A DNA stretch of 64,000 nucleotides. Origin: Hydractinia symbiolongicarpus. Lineage: Eukaryota; Cnidaria; Hydrozoa; Anthoathecata; Hydractiniidae. The DNA is taken from positions 28,547,501 to 28,611,500 of the forward strand of contig NC_079878.1 in the NCBI RefSeq assembly GCF_029227915.1, in the 5' to 3' direction. A program made the translations under genes and the position numbers. Below the pieces are notes generated by a model. The model saw only the letters and a list, made by a program, of their open reading frames with translations, was not told where the DNA came from and ran no database searches. Positions 1 to 12,435 of this stretch are shown here, in pieces (position 1 is the stretch's first letter; every line of letters starts with the position of its first letter).

Positions 1-373
1 TATCGCTTTTAACAGTGAAACGAATGACTGTGGGACTTAATTGAACTAATTCTGGATTGTGACCTTATAAATGTGATAAATGAGCCAATTGGACTCCAAG
101 GAATAACATTCTTCTTAATTTGACATGATTGCTGGAATTCAGCAAGTACACTAGTCTCTGTGGTAGCGCTTTAATTAAAAATTTAGATAAATAAGTGATT
201 TTTTACTGTTGGACCAATCCTAGCCGTTATTCCGCGCTGAAAAAATAGAGACAGTTTCAACAACTACATTTCATTGACATTCTAACGGTGTCAATCCGTT
301 TGAGATGCAACGGTTGCGTCACATATACGTACCAACATGTATTTAGCGATAGTTTTTGGATATTACTAGGTTG
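1..373 (+). repeat. First complete satellite monomer (reference for anatomy)
   Basis: The phase is arbitrary and set to the conserved tatcgctttt start. In order, the unit holds the start block with cagtgaaacg and the motif ACTGTGGGAC at unit positions 27-36. A TATAAA-containing segment follows near position 65, then aataacattcttctta, which is almost invariant. A GAATTC-containing segment and a variable stretch around agcgct come next. ACTGTGGGAC recurs near position 205 (here as actgttggac), followed by a variable segment around gcgctga. Then come the AACGG (284-288) / CCGTT (296-300) / AACGG (309-313) cluster and a conserved end block, gtcacatat-cgtaccaacatg. The sequence shows no coding potential or known binding site such as a vertebrate CENP-B box. 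Other units follow the same plan. Confidence 0.93.
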
Positions 374-599
374 CATCGGTTTTAACAGTGAAACGTTTGA
401 CTGTCAGACTTAATTGAACTGATTTTGAACTTCGACCTTATAAATGTGATAAATGAGCCAGTTAGACCACAAGAAATAACATTCTTCTTAATTTAATATG
501 ATTCCTGGAACTCAGCGATTACCCTGGGCGCTGTAGTTGCGCTCTATTAAAAAATTAAGATAAAAAAGCCATTTTTTACTCTGGGACCAATCCTAGCCG

Positions 600-2985
600 T
601 TAGTTTGCGCTGAAAAAATAGAGACAGTTTCAAAAACTACATTTCATTGACTCTCTAACGCCGTCAATCCGTTTGAGTTACAACGGTTGCTTCACATATT
701 CGTACCAAGATGTATTTAGTGATTGTTTTCCGATATTACTAAGTTGTATCGCTTTTAACAGTGAAACGAATGACTGTGGGACTTAATTGAACTGATTCTG
801 GACTGTGACCTTTTAAGTGTGATAAATGAGCGAATTTCACTCCAAGGAATAACATTCTTCTTAATTCGACATGATTGCTGGAATTCAGCGAGTACACTAG
901 GCTCTGTGGTAGCGCTTTAATTAAAAATTTAGATAAATAAGTCCTTTTTTACTGTGGGACCAATACTGGCCGTAAGCACGCGCTGAATAAATAGGAACAA
1001 TTCAAAAGACTACATTTCATTGACTTTCTAGCGGTATAAATCCGTTTGAGATACAACGGTTGCGTCACATATTCGTACCAACATGTATTTAGTGATATTT
1101 TTCCGATATTACTAAGTTGCATCGCTTTTAACAGTGAAACGATTGACTGTGGGACTTAATTGAACTGATTCTGGACTTTGACCTTATAAATGTGATAAAT
1201 GAGCCACTTAGACTACAAGAAATAACATTCTTCTTAATTTAATATAATTGCTCGAACTCAGCGATTACACTGGGCGCTGTAGTAGCGCTCTATTAAAAAA
1301 TTAAGATAAAAAAGCCATTTTTTACTGTGGGACCAATCCTAGCCGTTAGTTCGCGCTGAAAAAATAGAGACAGTTTCAACAACTACATTTCATTTACTTT
1401 CTAACGGTGTCAATCCGTTTGAGTTACAACGGTTGCGTCACATATTCGTACCAGCATGTATTTAGTGATATTTTTCCGATATTACTAAGCTGTATCGCTT
1501 TTAACAGTGAAACGATTGACTGTGGGACTTAATTGAACTGATTCTGGACTTTGACCTTATAAGTGTGATAAATGAGCGAATTGCACTCCAAGGAATAACA
1601 TTCTTCTTTATTCGACATGATAGATGGAATTCAGCGTGTACACTAGCCTCTGTGGTAGCGCTTTAATTAAAAATTTAGATAAATAAGTCATTTTTTACTG
1701 TGGGACCAATCCTAGCCGTTATTTCGCGCGGAAGAAATAGAGACAGTTTCAAATACTACATTTCACTGACTTTCTAACGGTGTCAGTCCGTTTGAGTTAC
1801 AACGGTTGGGTCACATATTCGTACCAACATGTATTTAGTGATTTTTTTCCGATGTAACTAAGTTGTATCGCTTTTAACAGTGAAACGAATGACTGTGGGA
1901 CTTAATTGAACTAATTCTGGATTGTGACCTTATAAATGTGATAAATGAGCCAATTGGACTCCAAGGAATAACATTCTTCTTAATTTGACATGATTGCTGG
2001 AATTCAGCAAGTACACTAGTCTCTGTGGTAGCGCTTTAATTAAAAATTTAGATAAATAAGTGATTTTTTACTGTTGGACCAATCCTAGCCGTTATTCCGC
2101 GCTGAAAAAATAGAGACAGTTTCAACAACTACATTTCATTGACATTCTAACGGTGTCAATCCGTTTGAGATGCAACGGTTGCGTCACATATACGTACCAA
2201 CATGTATTTAGCGATAGTTTTTGGATATTACTAGGTTGCATCGGTTTTAACAGTGAAACGTTTGACTGTCAGACTTAATTGAACTGATTTTGAACTTCGA
2301 CCTTATAAATGTGATAAATGAGCCAGTTAGACTACAAGAAATAACATTCTTCTTAATTTAATATGATTCCTGGAACTCAGCGATTACCCTGGGCGCTGTA
2401 GTTGCGCTCTATTAAAAAATTAAGATAAAAAAGCCATTTTTTACTCTGGGACCAATCCTAGCCGTTAGTTTGCGCTGAAAAAATAGAGACAGTTTCAACA
2501 ACTACATTTCATTGACTTTCTAACGGTGTCAATCCGTTTGAGTTACAACGTTTGCGTCACATATTCGTACCAACATGTATTTAGTGATATTTTTCTGATA
2601 TTACTAAGTTGTATCGCTTTTAACAGTGAAACGATTGACTGTGGGACTTAATTGAACTGGTTCTAGACTTTCACCTTATAAATGTTATAAATGAGCCAAT
2701 TGGACTCCAAAGAATAACATTCTTCTTAATTCGACATGATTGCTGGAATTCAGCAAGTACACTAGGCTCTGTGGTAGCGCTTTATTGAAAAATTAAGATA
2801 AAAAATTCAGTTTTTTCTGTGGGACCAATCCTAGCCGTTAGCGCGCTGTGAAGAAATAGAGACAGTTTCAAAACTACATTTCATTGACTCTCTAACGGTG
2901 TCAATCCGTTTGAGTTACAACAGTTGCGTCACATATTCCTACCAACATGTATTTAGTGATTGTTTTCCGATATTACTAAGTTGTA
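600..2985 (+). repeat. Duplicated block 1a (2.4 kb, offset 3,728 bp)
   Basis: This stretch matches about 4330-6713 in register with a constant offset of 3,728 bp, ten monomers less 2 bp. Anchors are unit starts 747/4475, 1120/4848, 1493/5221, 1866/5594 and 2612/6340. The rare pattern ctctctaacgccg occurs near 650 and again near 4380. The match fails before about 600 and after about 2985, where the next units belong to different subtypes. The ends are approximate because all monomers are similar. Confidence 0.8.
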
Positions 2986-5725
2986 TCGCTTTTAACAGTG
3001 AAACGAATGACTGTGGAACTTAATTGAACTGATTCTGGACTGTGACCTTATGAGTGTGATAAATGAGCGAATTGCAATCCAAGGAATAACATTCTTCTTA
3101 ATTCGACATGATTGCTGTAATTCAGCGAGTACACTAGGCTCTGTGGTAGCGCTTTAATTAAAAATTTAGATAAATAAGTCATTTTTTACTGTGGGACCAA
3201 TACTGGCCGTTAGCACGCGCTGAATAAATAGGAACAGTTCCAAAGACTACATTTCATTGACTTTTTAGCGGTATAAATCCGTTTGAGATACAACGGTTGC
3301 GTCACATATTCGTACCAACATGTATTTAGTGATATTTTTCCGATATTACTAAGTTGCATCGCTTTTAACAGTGAAACGATTGACTGTGGGACTTAATTGA
3401 ACTGATTCTGGACTTTGACCTTATAAATGTGATTAATGAGCCAGTTAGACTACAAGAAATAACATTTTCCTAATTTAATATAATTGCTCGAACTCAGGGA
3501 TTACACTGGGCGCTGTAGTAGCGCTCTATTAAAAAATTAAGAAAAAAAAAGCCATTTTTTACTGTGGGACCAATCCTAGCAGTTATTTCGCGCTGAAAAA
3601 ATAGAGACAGTTTCAACAACTACATTTCATTTATTTTCTAACGGTGTCAATCCGTTTGAGTTACAACGGTTGCGTCACATATTCGTACCAACATGTGTTT
3701 AGTGATATTTTTCCGATATTACTAAGCTTTATCGCTTTTAACAGTGAAACGATTGACTGTGGGACTTAATTGAACTGATTCTGGACGTTCACCTTATAAG
3801 TGTGATAAATGAGCGAATTGCACTCCAAGGAATAACATTCTTCTTTATTCGACATGATAGATGGAATTCAGCGAGTACACTAGCCTCTGTGGTAGCGCTT
3901 TAATTAAAAATTTAGATAAATAAGTCATTTTTTACTGTGGGACCAATCCTAGCCCTTATTTCGCGCTGAAGAAATAGAGACAGTTTCAAATACTACATTT
4001 CACTGACTTTCTAACGGTGTCAGTCCGTTTGGGTTACAACGGTTGGGTCATATATTCGTACCAACATGTATTTAGTGATTTTTTTCCGATCTAACTAAGT
4101 TGTATCGCTTTTAACAGTGAAACGAATGACTGTGGGACTAAATTGAACTGATTCTGGAATGTGACCTTATAAATGTGATAAATGAGCCAGTTGGTCTCCA
4201 AGGAATAACATTCTTCTTAATTCGACATGATAGCTGAATTCAGCGAGTACACTAGGCTCTGTGGTAGCGCTTTATTTAAAAATTAAGATAAAAAATTTAA
4301 TTTTTACTTTGGGACCAATCCTAGCCGTTAGCGCGCGCTGAAGAAATAGAGACAGTTTCAAAAACTACATCTCATTGACTCTCTAACGCCGTCAATCCGT
4401 TTGAGTTACAACGGTTGCTTCACATATTCGTACCAAGATGTATTTAGTGATTGTTTTCCGATATTACTAAGTTGTATCGCTTTTAACAGTGAAACGAATG
4501 ACTGTGGGACTTAATTGAACTGATTCTGGACTGTGACCTTTTAAGTGTGATAAATGAGCGAATTTCACTCCAAGGAATAACATTCTTCTTAATTCGACAT
4601 GATTGCTGGAATTCAGCGAGTACACTAGGCTCTGTGGTAGCGCTTTAATTAAAAATTTAGATAAATAAGTCCTTTTTTACTGTGGGACCAATACTGGCCG
4701 TAAGCACGCGCTGAATAAATAGGAACAATTCAAAAGACTACATTTCATTGACTTTCTAGCGGTATAAATCCGTTTGAGATGCAACGGTTGCGTCACATAT
4801 TCGTACCAACATGTATTTAGTGATATTTTTCCGATATTACTAAGTTGCATCGCTTTTAACAGTGAAACGATTGACTGTGGGACTTAATTGAACTGATTCT
4901 GGACTTTGACCTTATAAATGTGATAAATGAGCCACTTAGACTACAAGAAATAACATTCTTCTTAATATAATATAATTGCTCGAACTCAGCGATTACACTG
5001 GGCGCTGTAGTAGCGCTCTATTAAAAAATTAGGATAAAAAAGCCATTTTTTACTGTGGGACCAATCCTAGCCGTTAGTTCGCGCTGAAAAAATAGAGTCA
5101 GTTTCAACAACTACATTTCATTTACTTTCTAACGGTGTCAATCCGTTTGAGTTACAACGGTTGCGTCACATATTCGTACCAGCATGTATTTAGTGATATT
5201 TTTCCGATATTACTAAGCTGTATCGCTTTTAACAGTGAAACGATTGACTGTGGGACTTAATTGAACTGATTCTGGACTTTGACCTTATAAGTGTGATAAA
5301 TGAGCGAATTGCACTCCAAGGAATAACATTCTTCTTTATTCGACATGATAGATGGAATTCAGCGTGTACACTAGCCTCTGTGGTAGCGCTTTAATTAAAA
5401 ATTTAGATAAATAAGTCATTTTTTACTGTGGGACCAATCCTAGCCGTTATATCGCGCGGAAGAAATAGAGACAGTTTCAAATACTACATTTCACTGACTT
5501 TCTAACGGTGTCAGTCCGTTTGAGTTACAACGGTTGGGTCACATATTCGTACCAACATGTATTTAGTGATTTTTTTCCGATGTAACTAAGTTGTATCGCT
5601 TTTAACAGTGAAACGAATGACTGTGGGACTTAATTGAACTGATTCTGGATTGTGACCTTATAAATGTGATAAATGAGCCAATTGGACTCCAAGGAATAAC
5701 ATTCTTCTTAATTTGACATGATTGC
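2735..5725 (+). repeat. Duplicated block 2a (3.0 kb, offset about 6,710 bp)
   Basis: The order F(tail)-C-D-E-G-C-D-E-A here is repeated at about 9444-12435. Paired unit starts are 3357/10066, 3730/10439, 4103/10812, 4475/11185, 4848/11558, 5221/11931 and 5594/12304, at offsets of 6,709-6,710 bp. Rare shared marks include aagctttatcgc at the 3730/10439 start and the short gttttttctgtggg near 2810/9520. It overlaps block 1b, so the two duplications happened at different times. Confidence 0.82.
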
Positions 5726-6713
5726 TGGAATTCAGCAAGTACACTAGTCTCTGTGGTAGCGCTTTAATTAAAAATTTAGATAAATAAGTGATTTTTTACT
5801 GTTGGACCAATCCTAGCCGTTATTCCGCGCTGAAAAAATAGAGACAGTTTCAACAACTACATTTCATTGACATTCTAACGGTGTCAATCCGTTTGAGATG
5901 CAACGGTTGCGTCACATATACGTACCAACATGTATTTAGCGATAGTTTTTGGATATTACTAGGTTGCATCGGTTTTAACAGTGAAACGTTTGACTGTCAG
6001 ACTTAATTGAACTGATTTTGAACTTCGACCTTATAAATGTGATAAATGAGCCAGTTAGACTACAAGAAATAACATTCTTCTTAATTTAATATGATTCCTG
6101 GAACTCAGCGATTACCCTGGGCGCTGTAGTTGCGCTCTATTAAAAAATTAAGATAAAAAAGCCATTTTTTACTGTGGGACCAATCCTAGCCGTTAGTTCG
6201 CGCTGAAAAAATAGAGACAGTTTCAACAACTACATTTCATTGACTTTCTAACGGTGTCAATCCGTTTGAGTTACAACGTTTGCGTCACATATTCGTACCA
6301 ACATGTATTTAGTGATATTTTTCCGATATTACTAAGTTGTATCGCTTTTAACAGTGAAACGATTGACTGTGGGACTTAATTGAACTGGTTCTAGACTTTC
6401 ACCTTATAAATGTTATAAATGAGCCAATTGGACTCCAAAGAATAACATTCTTCTTAATTCGACATGATTGCTGGAATTCAGCAAGTACACTAGGCTCTGT
6501 GGTAGCGCTTTATTGAAAAATTAAGATAAAAAATTCAGTTTTTACTGTGGGACCAATCCTAGCCGTTAGCGCGCTGTGAAGAAATAGAGACAGTTTCAAA
6601 ACTACATTTCATTGACTCTCTAACGGTGTCAATCCGTTTGAGTTACAACGGTTGCGTCACATATTCGTACCAACATGTATTTAGTGATATTTTTCCGATA
6701 TTACTAAGTTGTA
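4330..6713 (+). repeat. Duplicated block 1b (partner of 600-2985)
   Basis: Second copy of the ten-monomer-offset duplication. It carries the same order of subtypes, C-D-E-A-B-F at 4475, 4848, 5221, 5594, 5967 and 6340. Only scattered base differences separate it from block 1a, for example ctcattgac for ttcattgac near 4370. The following monomer at 6712 is subtype D rather than C, which marks the right end of the match. Confidence 0.8.
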
Positions 6714-6872
6714 TCGCTTTTAACAGTGAAACGATTGACTGTGGGACTTAATTGAACTGATTCTGGACTTTGACCTTATAAATGTGATAAATGAGCCACT
6801 TAGACTACAAGAAATAACATTCTTCTTAATTTAATATAATTGCTCGAACTCAGCGATTACACTGGGCGCTGT
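5730..6872 (+). repeat. Three-monomer duplication, copy 1 (offset 1,118 bp)
   Basis: Units starting at 5967 (B), 6340 (F) and 6712 (D) reappear at 7085, 7458 and 7830, a constant 1,118-bp shift. The unit starting at 6712 changes character near 6872. It begins as a gggcgctgtag-type unit and continues as a gctttaattaaaaattta-type unit, a combination unlike its neighbours. This hybrid point probably marks the unequal exchange that made the second copy. Confidence 0.75.
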
Positions 6873-8000
6873 AGTTGCGCTTTAATTAAAAATTTAGATA
6901 AATAATTGATTTTTTACTGTTGGACCAATCCTAGCCGTTATTTCGCGCTGAAAAAATAGAGACAGTTTCAACAACTACATTTCATTGAAATTCTAACGGT
7001 GTCAATCCGTTTGAGATGCAACGGTTGCGTCACATATACGTACCAACATGTATTTAGCGATAGTTTTTGGATATTACTAGGTTGCATCGGTTTTAACAGT
7101 GAAACGTTTGACTGTCAGACTTAATTGAACTGATTTTGAACTTCGACCTTATAAATGTGATAAATGAGCCAGTTAGACTACAAGAAATAACATTCTTCTT
7201 AATTTAATATGATTCCTGGAACTCAGCGATTACCCTGGGCGCTGTAGTTGTGCTCTATTAAAAAATTAAGATAAAAAAGCCATTTTTTACTGTGGGACCA
7301 ATCCTAGCCGTTAGTTCGCGCTGAAAAAATAGAGACAGTTTCAACAACTACATTACATTGAATTTCTAACGGTGTCAATCCGTTTGAGTTACAACGTTTG
7401 CGTCACATATTCGTACCAACATGTATTTAGTGATATTTTTCCGATATTACTAAGTTGTATCGCTTTTAACAGTGAAACGATTGACTGTGGGACTTAATTG
7501 AACTGGTTCTAGACTTTCACCTTATAAATGTTATAAATGAGCCAATTGGACTCCAAAGAATAACATTCTTCTTAATTCGACATGATTGCTGGAATTCAGC
7601 AAGTACACTAGCCTCTGTGGTAGCGCTTTATTGAAAAATTAAGATAAAAAATTCAGTTTTTACTGTGGGACCAATCCTAGCCGTTAGCGCGCTGTGAAGA
7701 AATAGAGACAGTTTCAAAACTACATTTCATTGACTCTCTAACGGTGTCAATCCGTTTGAGTTACAACGGTTGCGTCACATATTCGTACCAACATGTATTT
7801 AGTGATATTTTTCCGATATTACTAAGTTGTATCGCTTTTAACAGTGAAACGATTGACTGTGGGACTTAATTGAACTGATTCTGGACTTTGACCTTATAAA
7901 TGTGATAAATGAGCCAGTTAGACTACAAGAAATAACATTCTTCTTAATTTAATATGATTGCTGGAACTCAGCGATTACCCTGGGCGCTGTAGTAGCGCTC
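6873..8000 (+). repeat. Three-monomer duplication, copy 2
   Basis: Second copy of the B-F-D triplet, with unit starts at 7085, 7458 and 7830. It follows the first directly and begins at the hybrid monomer near 6873. It differs by few bases, for example gtagttgtgctc near 7250 for gtagttgcgctc. After about 8000 the array continues with unit 8203, subtype G (gccagttggtctcc). Confidence 0.72.
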
Positions 8001-9443
8001 TATTAAAAAATTAAGATAAAAAAGCCATTTTTTACTGTGGGACCAATCCTAGCCGTTATTTCGCGCTGAAAAAATAGAGACAGTTTCAAATACTACATTT
8101 CACTGACTTTCTAACGGTGTCAGTTCGTTTGAGTTACAACGGTTGGGTCACATATTCGTACCAACATGTATTTAGTGATTTTTTTCCGATCTAACTAAGT
8201 TGTATCGCTTTTAACAGTGAAACGAATGACTGTGGGACTTAATTGAACTGATTCTGGAATGTGACCTTATAAATGTGATAAATGAGCCAGTTGGTCTCCA
8301 AGGAATAACATTCTTCTTAATTCGACATGATAGCTGGAATTCAGCGAGTACACTAGGCTCTGTGGTAGCGCTTTATTTTAAAATTAAGATAAAAAATTTA
8401 ATTTTTACTGTGGGACCAATCATAGCCGTTAGCGCGCGCTGAAGAAATAGAGACAGTTTCAAAAACTACATCTCATTGACTCTCTAACGCCGTCAATCCG
8501 TTTGAGCTACAACGGTTGCTTCACATATTCGTACCAAGATGTATTTAGTGATTGTTTTCCGATATTACTAAGTTGTATCGCTTTTAACAGTGAAACGAAT
8601 GACTGTGGGACTTAATTGAACTGATTCTGGATTGTGACCTTATAAATGTAATAAATGAGCCAATTGGTCTCCCAGAAATAACATTCTTCTTAATTTGACA
8701 TGATTGCTGGAATTCAGCGATTACCCTGGGCGCTGTAGTAGCGCTCTATTAAAAAATTAAGATAAAAAAGCCATTTTTTACTGTGGGACCAATCCTAGCC
8801 GTTAGCACGCGCTGAATAAATAGGAACAGTTCCAAAGACTACATTTCATTGACTTTCTAGCTGTATAAATCCGTTTGAGATACAACGTTTTGGTCACATA
8901 TTCGTACCAACATGTATTTAGTGATATTTTTCCGATATTACTAAGTTGTATCGCTTTTAACAGTGAAACGAATGACTGTGGGACTTAATTGAACTGATTC
9001 TGTACTTTGACCTTATAAATGTGATAAATGAGCAAGTTAGACTACAAGAAATAACATTCTTCTTAATTTAATATAATTGCTCAAACTCAGCAATTACACT
9101 GGGCGTTGTAGTAGCGCTCTATTAAAAAATTAAGATAAAAAAGCCATTTTTTACTGTGGGACCAATCCTAGCCGTTAGTTCGCGCTGAAAAAATAGAGAC
9201 AGTTTCAACAACTACATTTCATTTATTTTCTAACGGTGTCAATCCGTTTGAGTTACAACGGTTGCGTCACATATTCGTACCAACATGTATTCAGTGATAT
9301 TTTTCCGATATTACTAAGCTGTATCGCTTTTAACAGTGAAACGATTGACTGTGGGACTTAATTGAACTGATTCTGGACTTTGACCTTATAAGTGTGATAA
9401 ATGAGCGAATTGCACTCCAAGGAATAACATTCTTCTTAATTCG
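8000..9443 (+). repeat. Satellite, mixed subtypes between duplicated blocks
   Basis: About four monomers of subtypes G, a hybrid, D-like and E-like. The unit spanning about 8576-8948 switches between two module types: a tgggcgctgtag segment is followed by gcacgcgctgaataaatagg, normally found in another subtype. I see no non-satellite sequence here. Confidence 0.75.
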
Positions 9444-12435
9444 ACATGATAGCTGGAATTCAGCAAGTACACTAGGCTCTGTGGTAGCGCTTTATTGAAA
9501 AATTAAGATAAAAAATTCAGTTTTTTCTGTGGGACCAATCCTAGCCGTTAGCGCGCTGTGAAGAATAGAGACAGTTTCAAAACTACATTTCATTGACTCT
9601 CTAACGGTGTCAATCCGTTTGAGTTACAACAGTTGCGTCACATATTCCTACCAACATGTATTTAGTGATTGTTTTCCGATATTACTAAGTTGTATCGCTT
9701 TTAACAGTGAAACGATTGACTGTGGGACTTAATTGAACTGATTCCGGACTTTGACCTTATAAGTGTGATAAATGAGCGAATTGCACCCCAAGGAATAACA
9801 TTCTTCTTAATTCGACATGATTGCTGTAATTCAGCGAGTACACTAGGCTCTGCGGTAGCGCTTTAATTAAAAATTTAGATAAATAAGTCATTTTTTACTG
9901 TGGGACCAATACTGGCCGTTAGCACGCGCTGAATAAATAGGAACAGTTCCAAAGACTACATTTCATTGACTTTCTAGCGGTATAAATCCGTTTGAGATAC
10001 AACGGTTGCGTCACATATTCGTACCAACATGTATTTAGTGATATTTTTCCGATATTACTAAGTTGCATCGCTTTTAACAGTGAAACGATTGACTGTGGGA
10101 CTTAATTGAACTGATTCTAGACTTTGACCTTATAAATATGGTAAATGAGCCAGTTAGACTACAAGAAATAACATTCTTCTTAATTTAATATAATTGCTCG
10201 AACTCAGGGATTACACTGGGCACTGTAGTAGCGCTCTATTAAAAAATTAAGAGAAAAAAGCCATTTTTTACTGTGGGACCAATCCTAGCCGTTATTTCGC
10301 GCTGAAAAAATAGAGACAGTTTCAAAAACTACATTTCATTTATTTTCTAACGGTGTCAATCCGTTTGAGTTACAACGGTTGCGTCACATATTCGTACCAA
10401 CATGTATTTAGTGATATTTTTCCGATATTACTAAGCTTTATCGCTTTTAACAGTGAAACGATTGACTGTGGGACTTAATTGAACTGATTCTGGACGTTCA
10501 CCTTATAAGTGTGATAAATGAGCGAATTGCACTCCAAGGAATAACATTCTTCTTTATTCGACATGATAGATGGAATTCAGCGAGTACACTAGCCTCTGTG
10601 GTAGCGCTTTAATTAAAAACGTAGATAAATAAGTCATTTTTTACTGTGGGACCAATCCTAGCCGTTATTTCGCGCTGAAGAAATAGAGACAGTTTCAAAT
10701 ACTACATTTCACTGACTTTCTAACGGTGTCAGTCCGTTTGGGTTACAACGGTTGGGTCATATATTCGTACCAACATGTATTTAGTGATTTTTTTCCGATC
10801 TAACTAAGTTGTATCGCTTTTAACAGTGAAACGAATGACTGTGGGACTAAATTGAACTGATTCTGGAATGTGACCTTATAAATGTGATAAATGAGCCAGT
10901 TGGTCTCCAAGGAAGAACATTCTTCTTAATTCGACATGATAGCTGGAATTCAGCGAGTACACTAGGCTCTGTGGTAGCGCTTTATTTAAAAATTAAGATA
11001 AAAAATTTAATTTTTACTGTGGGACCAATCCTAGCCGTTAGCGCGCACTGAAGAAATAGAGACAGTTTCAAAAACTACATCTCCTTGACTCCCTAACGCC
11101 GTCAATCCGTTTGAGTTACAACGGTTGCTTCACATATTCGTACCAAGATGTATTTAGTGATTGTTTTCCGATATTACTAAGTTGTATCGCTTTTAACAGT
11201 GAAACGAATGACTGTGGGACTTAATTGAACTGATTCTGGACTGTGTCCTTTTAAGTGTGATAAATGAGCGAATTTCTCTCCAAGGAATAACATTCTTCTT
11301 AATTCGACATGATTGCTGGAATTCAGCGAGTACACTAGGCTCTGTGGTAGCGCTTTAATTAAAAATTTAGATAAATAAGTCCTTTTTTACTGTGGGACCA
11401 ATACTGGCCGTAAGCACGCGCTGAATAAATAGGAACAATTCAAAAGACTACATTTCATTGACTTTCTAGCGGTATAAATCCGTTTGAGATGCAACGGTTG
11501 CGTCACATATTCGTACCAACATGTATTTAGTGATATTTTTCCGATATTACTAAGTTGCATCGCTTTTAACAGTGAAACGATTGACTGTGGGACTTAATTG
11601 AACTGATTCAGGACGTTGACCTTATAAATGTGATAAATGAGCCACTTAGACTACAAGAAATAACATTCTTCTTAATTTAATATAATTGCTCGAACTCAGC
11701 GATTACACTGGGCGCTGTAGTAGCGCTCTATTAAAAAATTAAGATAAAAAAGCCATTTTTTACTGTGGGACCAATCCTAGCCGTTAGTTCGCGCTGAAAA
11801 AATAGAGACAGTTTCAACAACTACATTTCATTTACTTTCTAACGGTGTCAATCCGTTTAAGTTACAACGGTTGCGTCACATATTCGTACCAGCATGTATT
11901 TAGTGATATTTTTCCGATATTACTAAGCTGTATCGCTTTTAACAGTGAAACGATTGACTGTGGGACTTAATTGAACTGATTCTGGACTTTGACCTTATAA
12001 GTGTGATAAATGAGCGAATTGCACTCTAAGGAATAACATTCTTCTTTATTCGACATGATAGATGGAATTCAGCGTGTACACTAGCCTCTGTGGTAGCGCT
12101 TTAATTAAAAATTTAGATAAATAAGTCATTTTTTACTGTGGGACCAATCCTAGCCGTTATTTCGCGCGGAAGAAATAGAGACAGTTTCAAATACTACATT
12201 TCACTGACTTTCTAACGGTGTCAGTCCGTTTGAGTTACAACGGTTGGGTCACATATTCGTACCAACATGTATTTAGTGATTTTTTTCCGATGTAACTAAG
12301 TTGTATCGCTTTTAACAGTGAAACGAATGACTGTGGGACTTAATTGAACTGATTCTGCATTGTGACCTTATAAATGTGATAAATGAGCCAATTGGACTCC
12401 AAGGAATAACATTCTTCTTAATTTGACATGATTGC
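9444..12435 (+). repeat. Duplicated block 2b (partner of 2735-5725)
   Basis: This second copy of the roughly 6,710-bp-offset duplication keeps the order D-E-G-C-D-E-A at 10066, 10439, 10812, 11185, 11558, 11931 and 12304. Isolated differences from 2a include gtcctttta near 11245 for gacctttta, and acgtagat near 10619 for atttagat. The match breaks near 12440, where the A unit carries gattaacctgggcg instead of caagtacactag. It partly resumes at the B unit starting at 12677. Confidence 0.82.

Larger units (their letters stand above)
1..4102 (+). repeat. Left higher-order block, subtype order A-B-C-D-E-A-B-F-C-D-E
   Basis: I labelled monomers by diagnostic bases just after the unit start. The starts and labels are 1 A, 374 B, 747 C, 1120 D, 1493 E, 1866 A, 2239 B, 2612 F, 2984 C, 3357 D and 3730 E. 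Subtype B has tttgactgtcag, C has gcgaatt with a gagtacactagg segment, D has a tgggcgctgtag segment, and F has ggttctagac. Units 1-2 match units starting at 1866 almost base for base for about 630 bp (offset 1,865). Units 747-1865 correspond to 2984-4102 at an offset near 2,237. This is a five-monomer higher-order repeat into which one F monomer has been added. Labels were assigned by eye. Confidence 0.8.

Noticed and set aside
225-245. Possible CENP-B box in the ttcgcgctgaagaaat segment
   Set aside because: The TTCG is present in many units, but the required A and CGGG positions downstream are not.
3225-3250. Pol III B-box-like agttccaaagac, suggesting a tRNA- or SINE-derived monomer
   Set aside because: The invariant purine and spacing of the B box are not met, there is no A box at the right distance, and no clover-leaf can be drawn.
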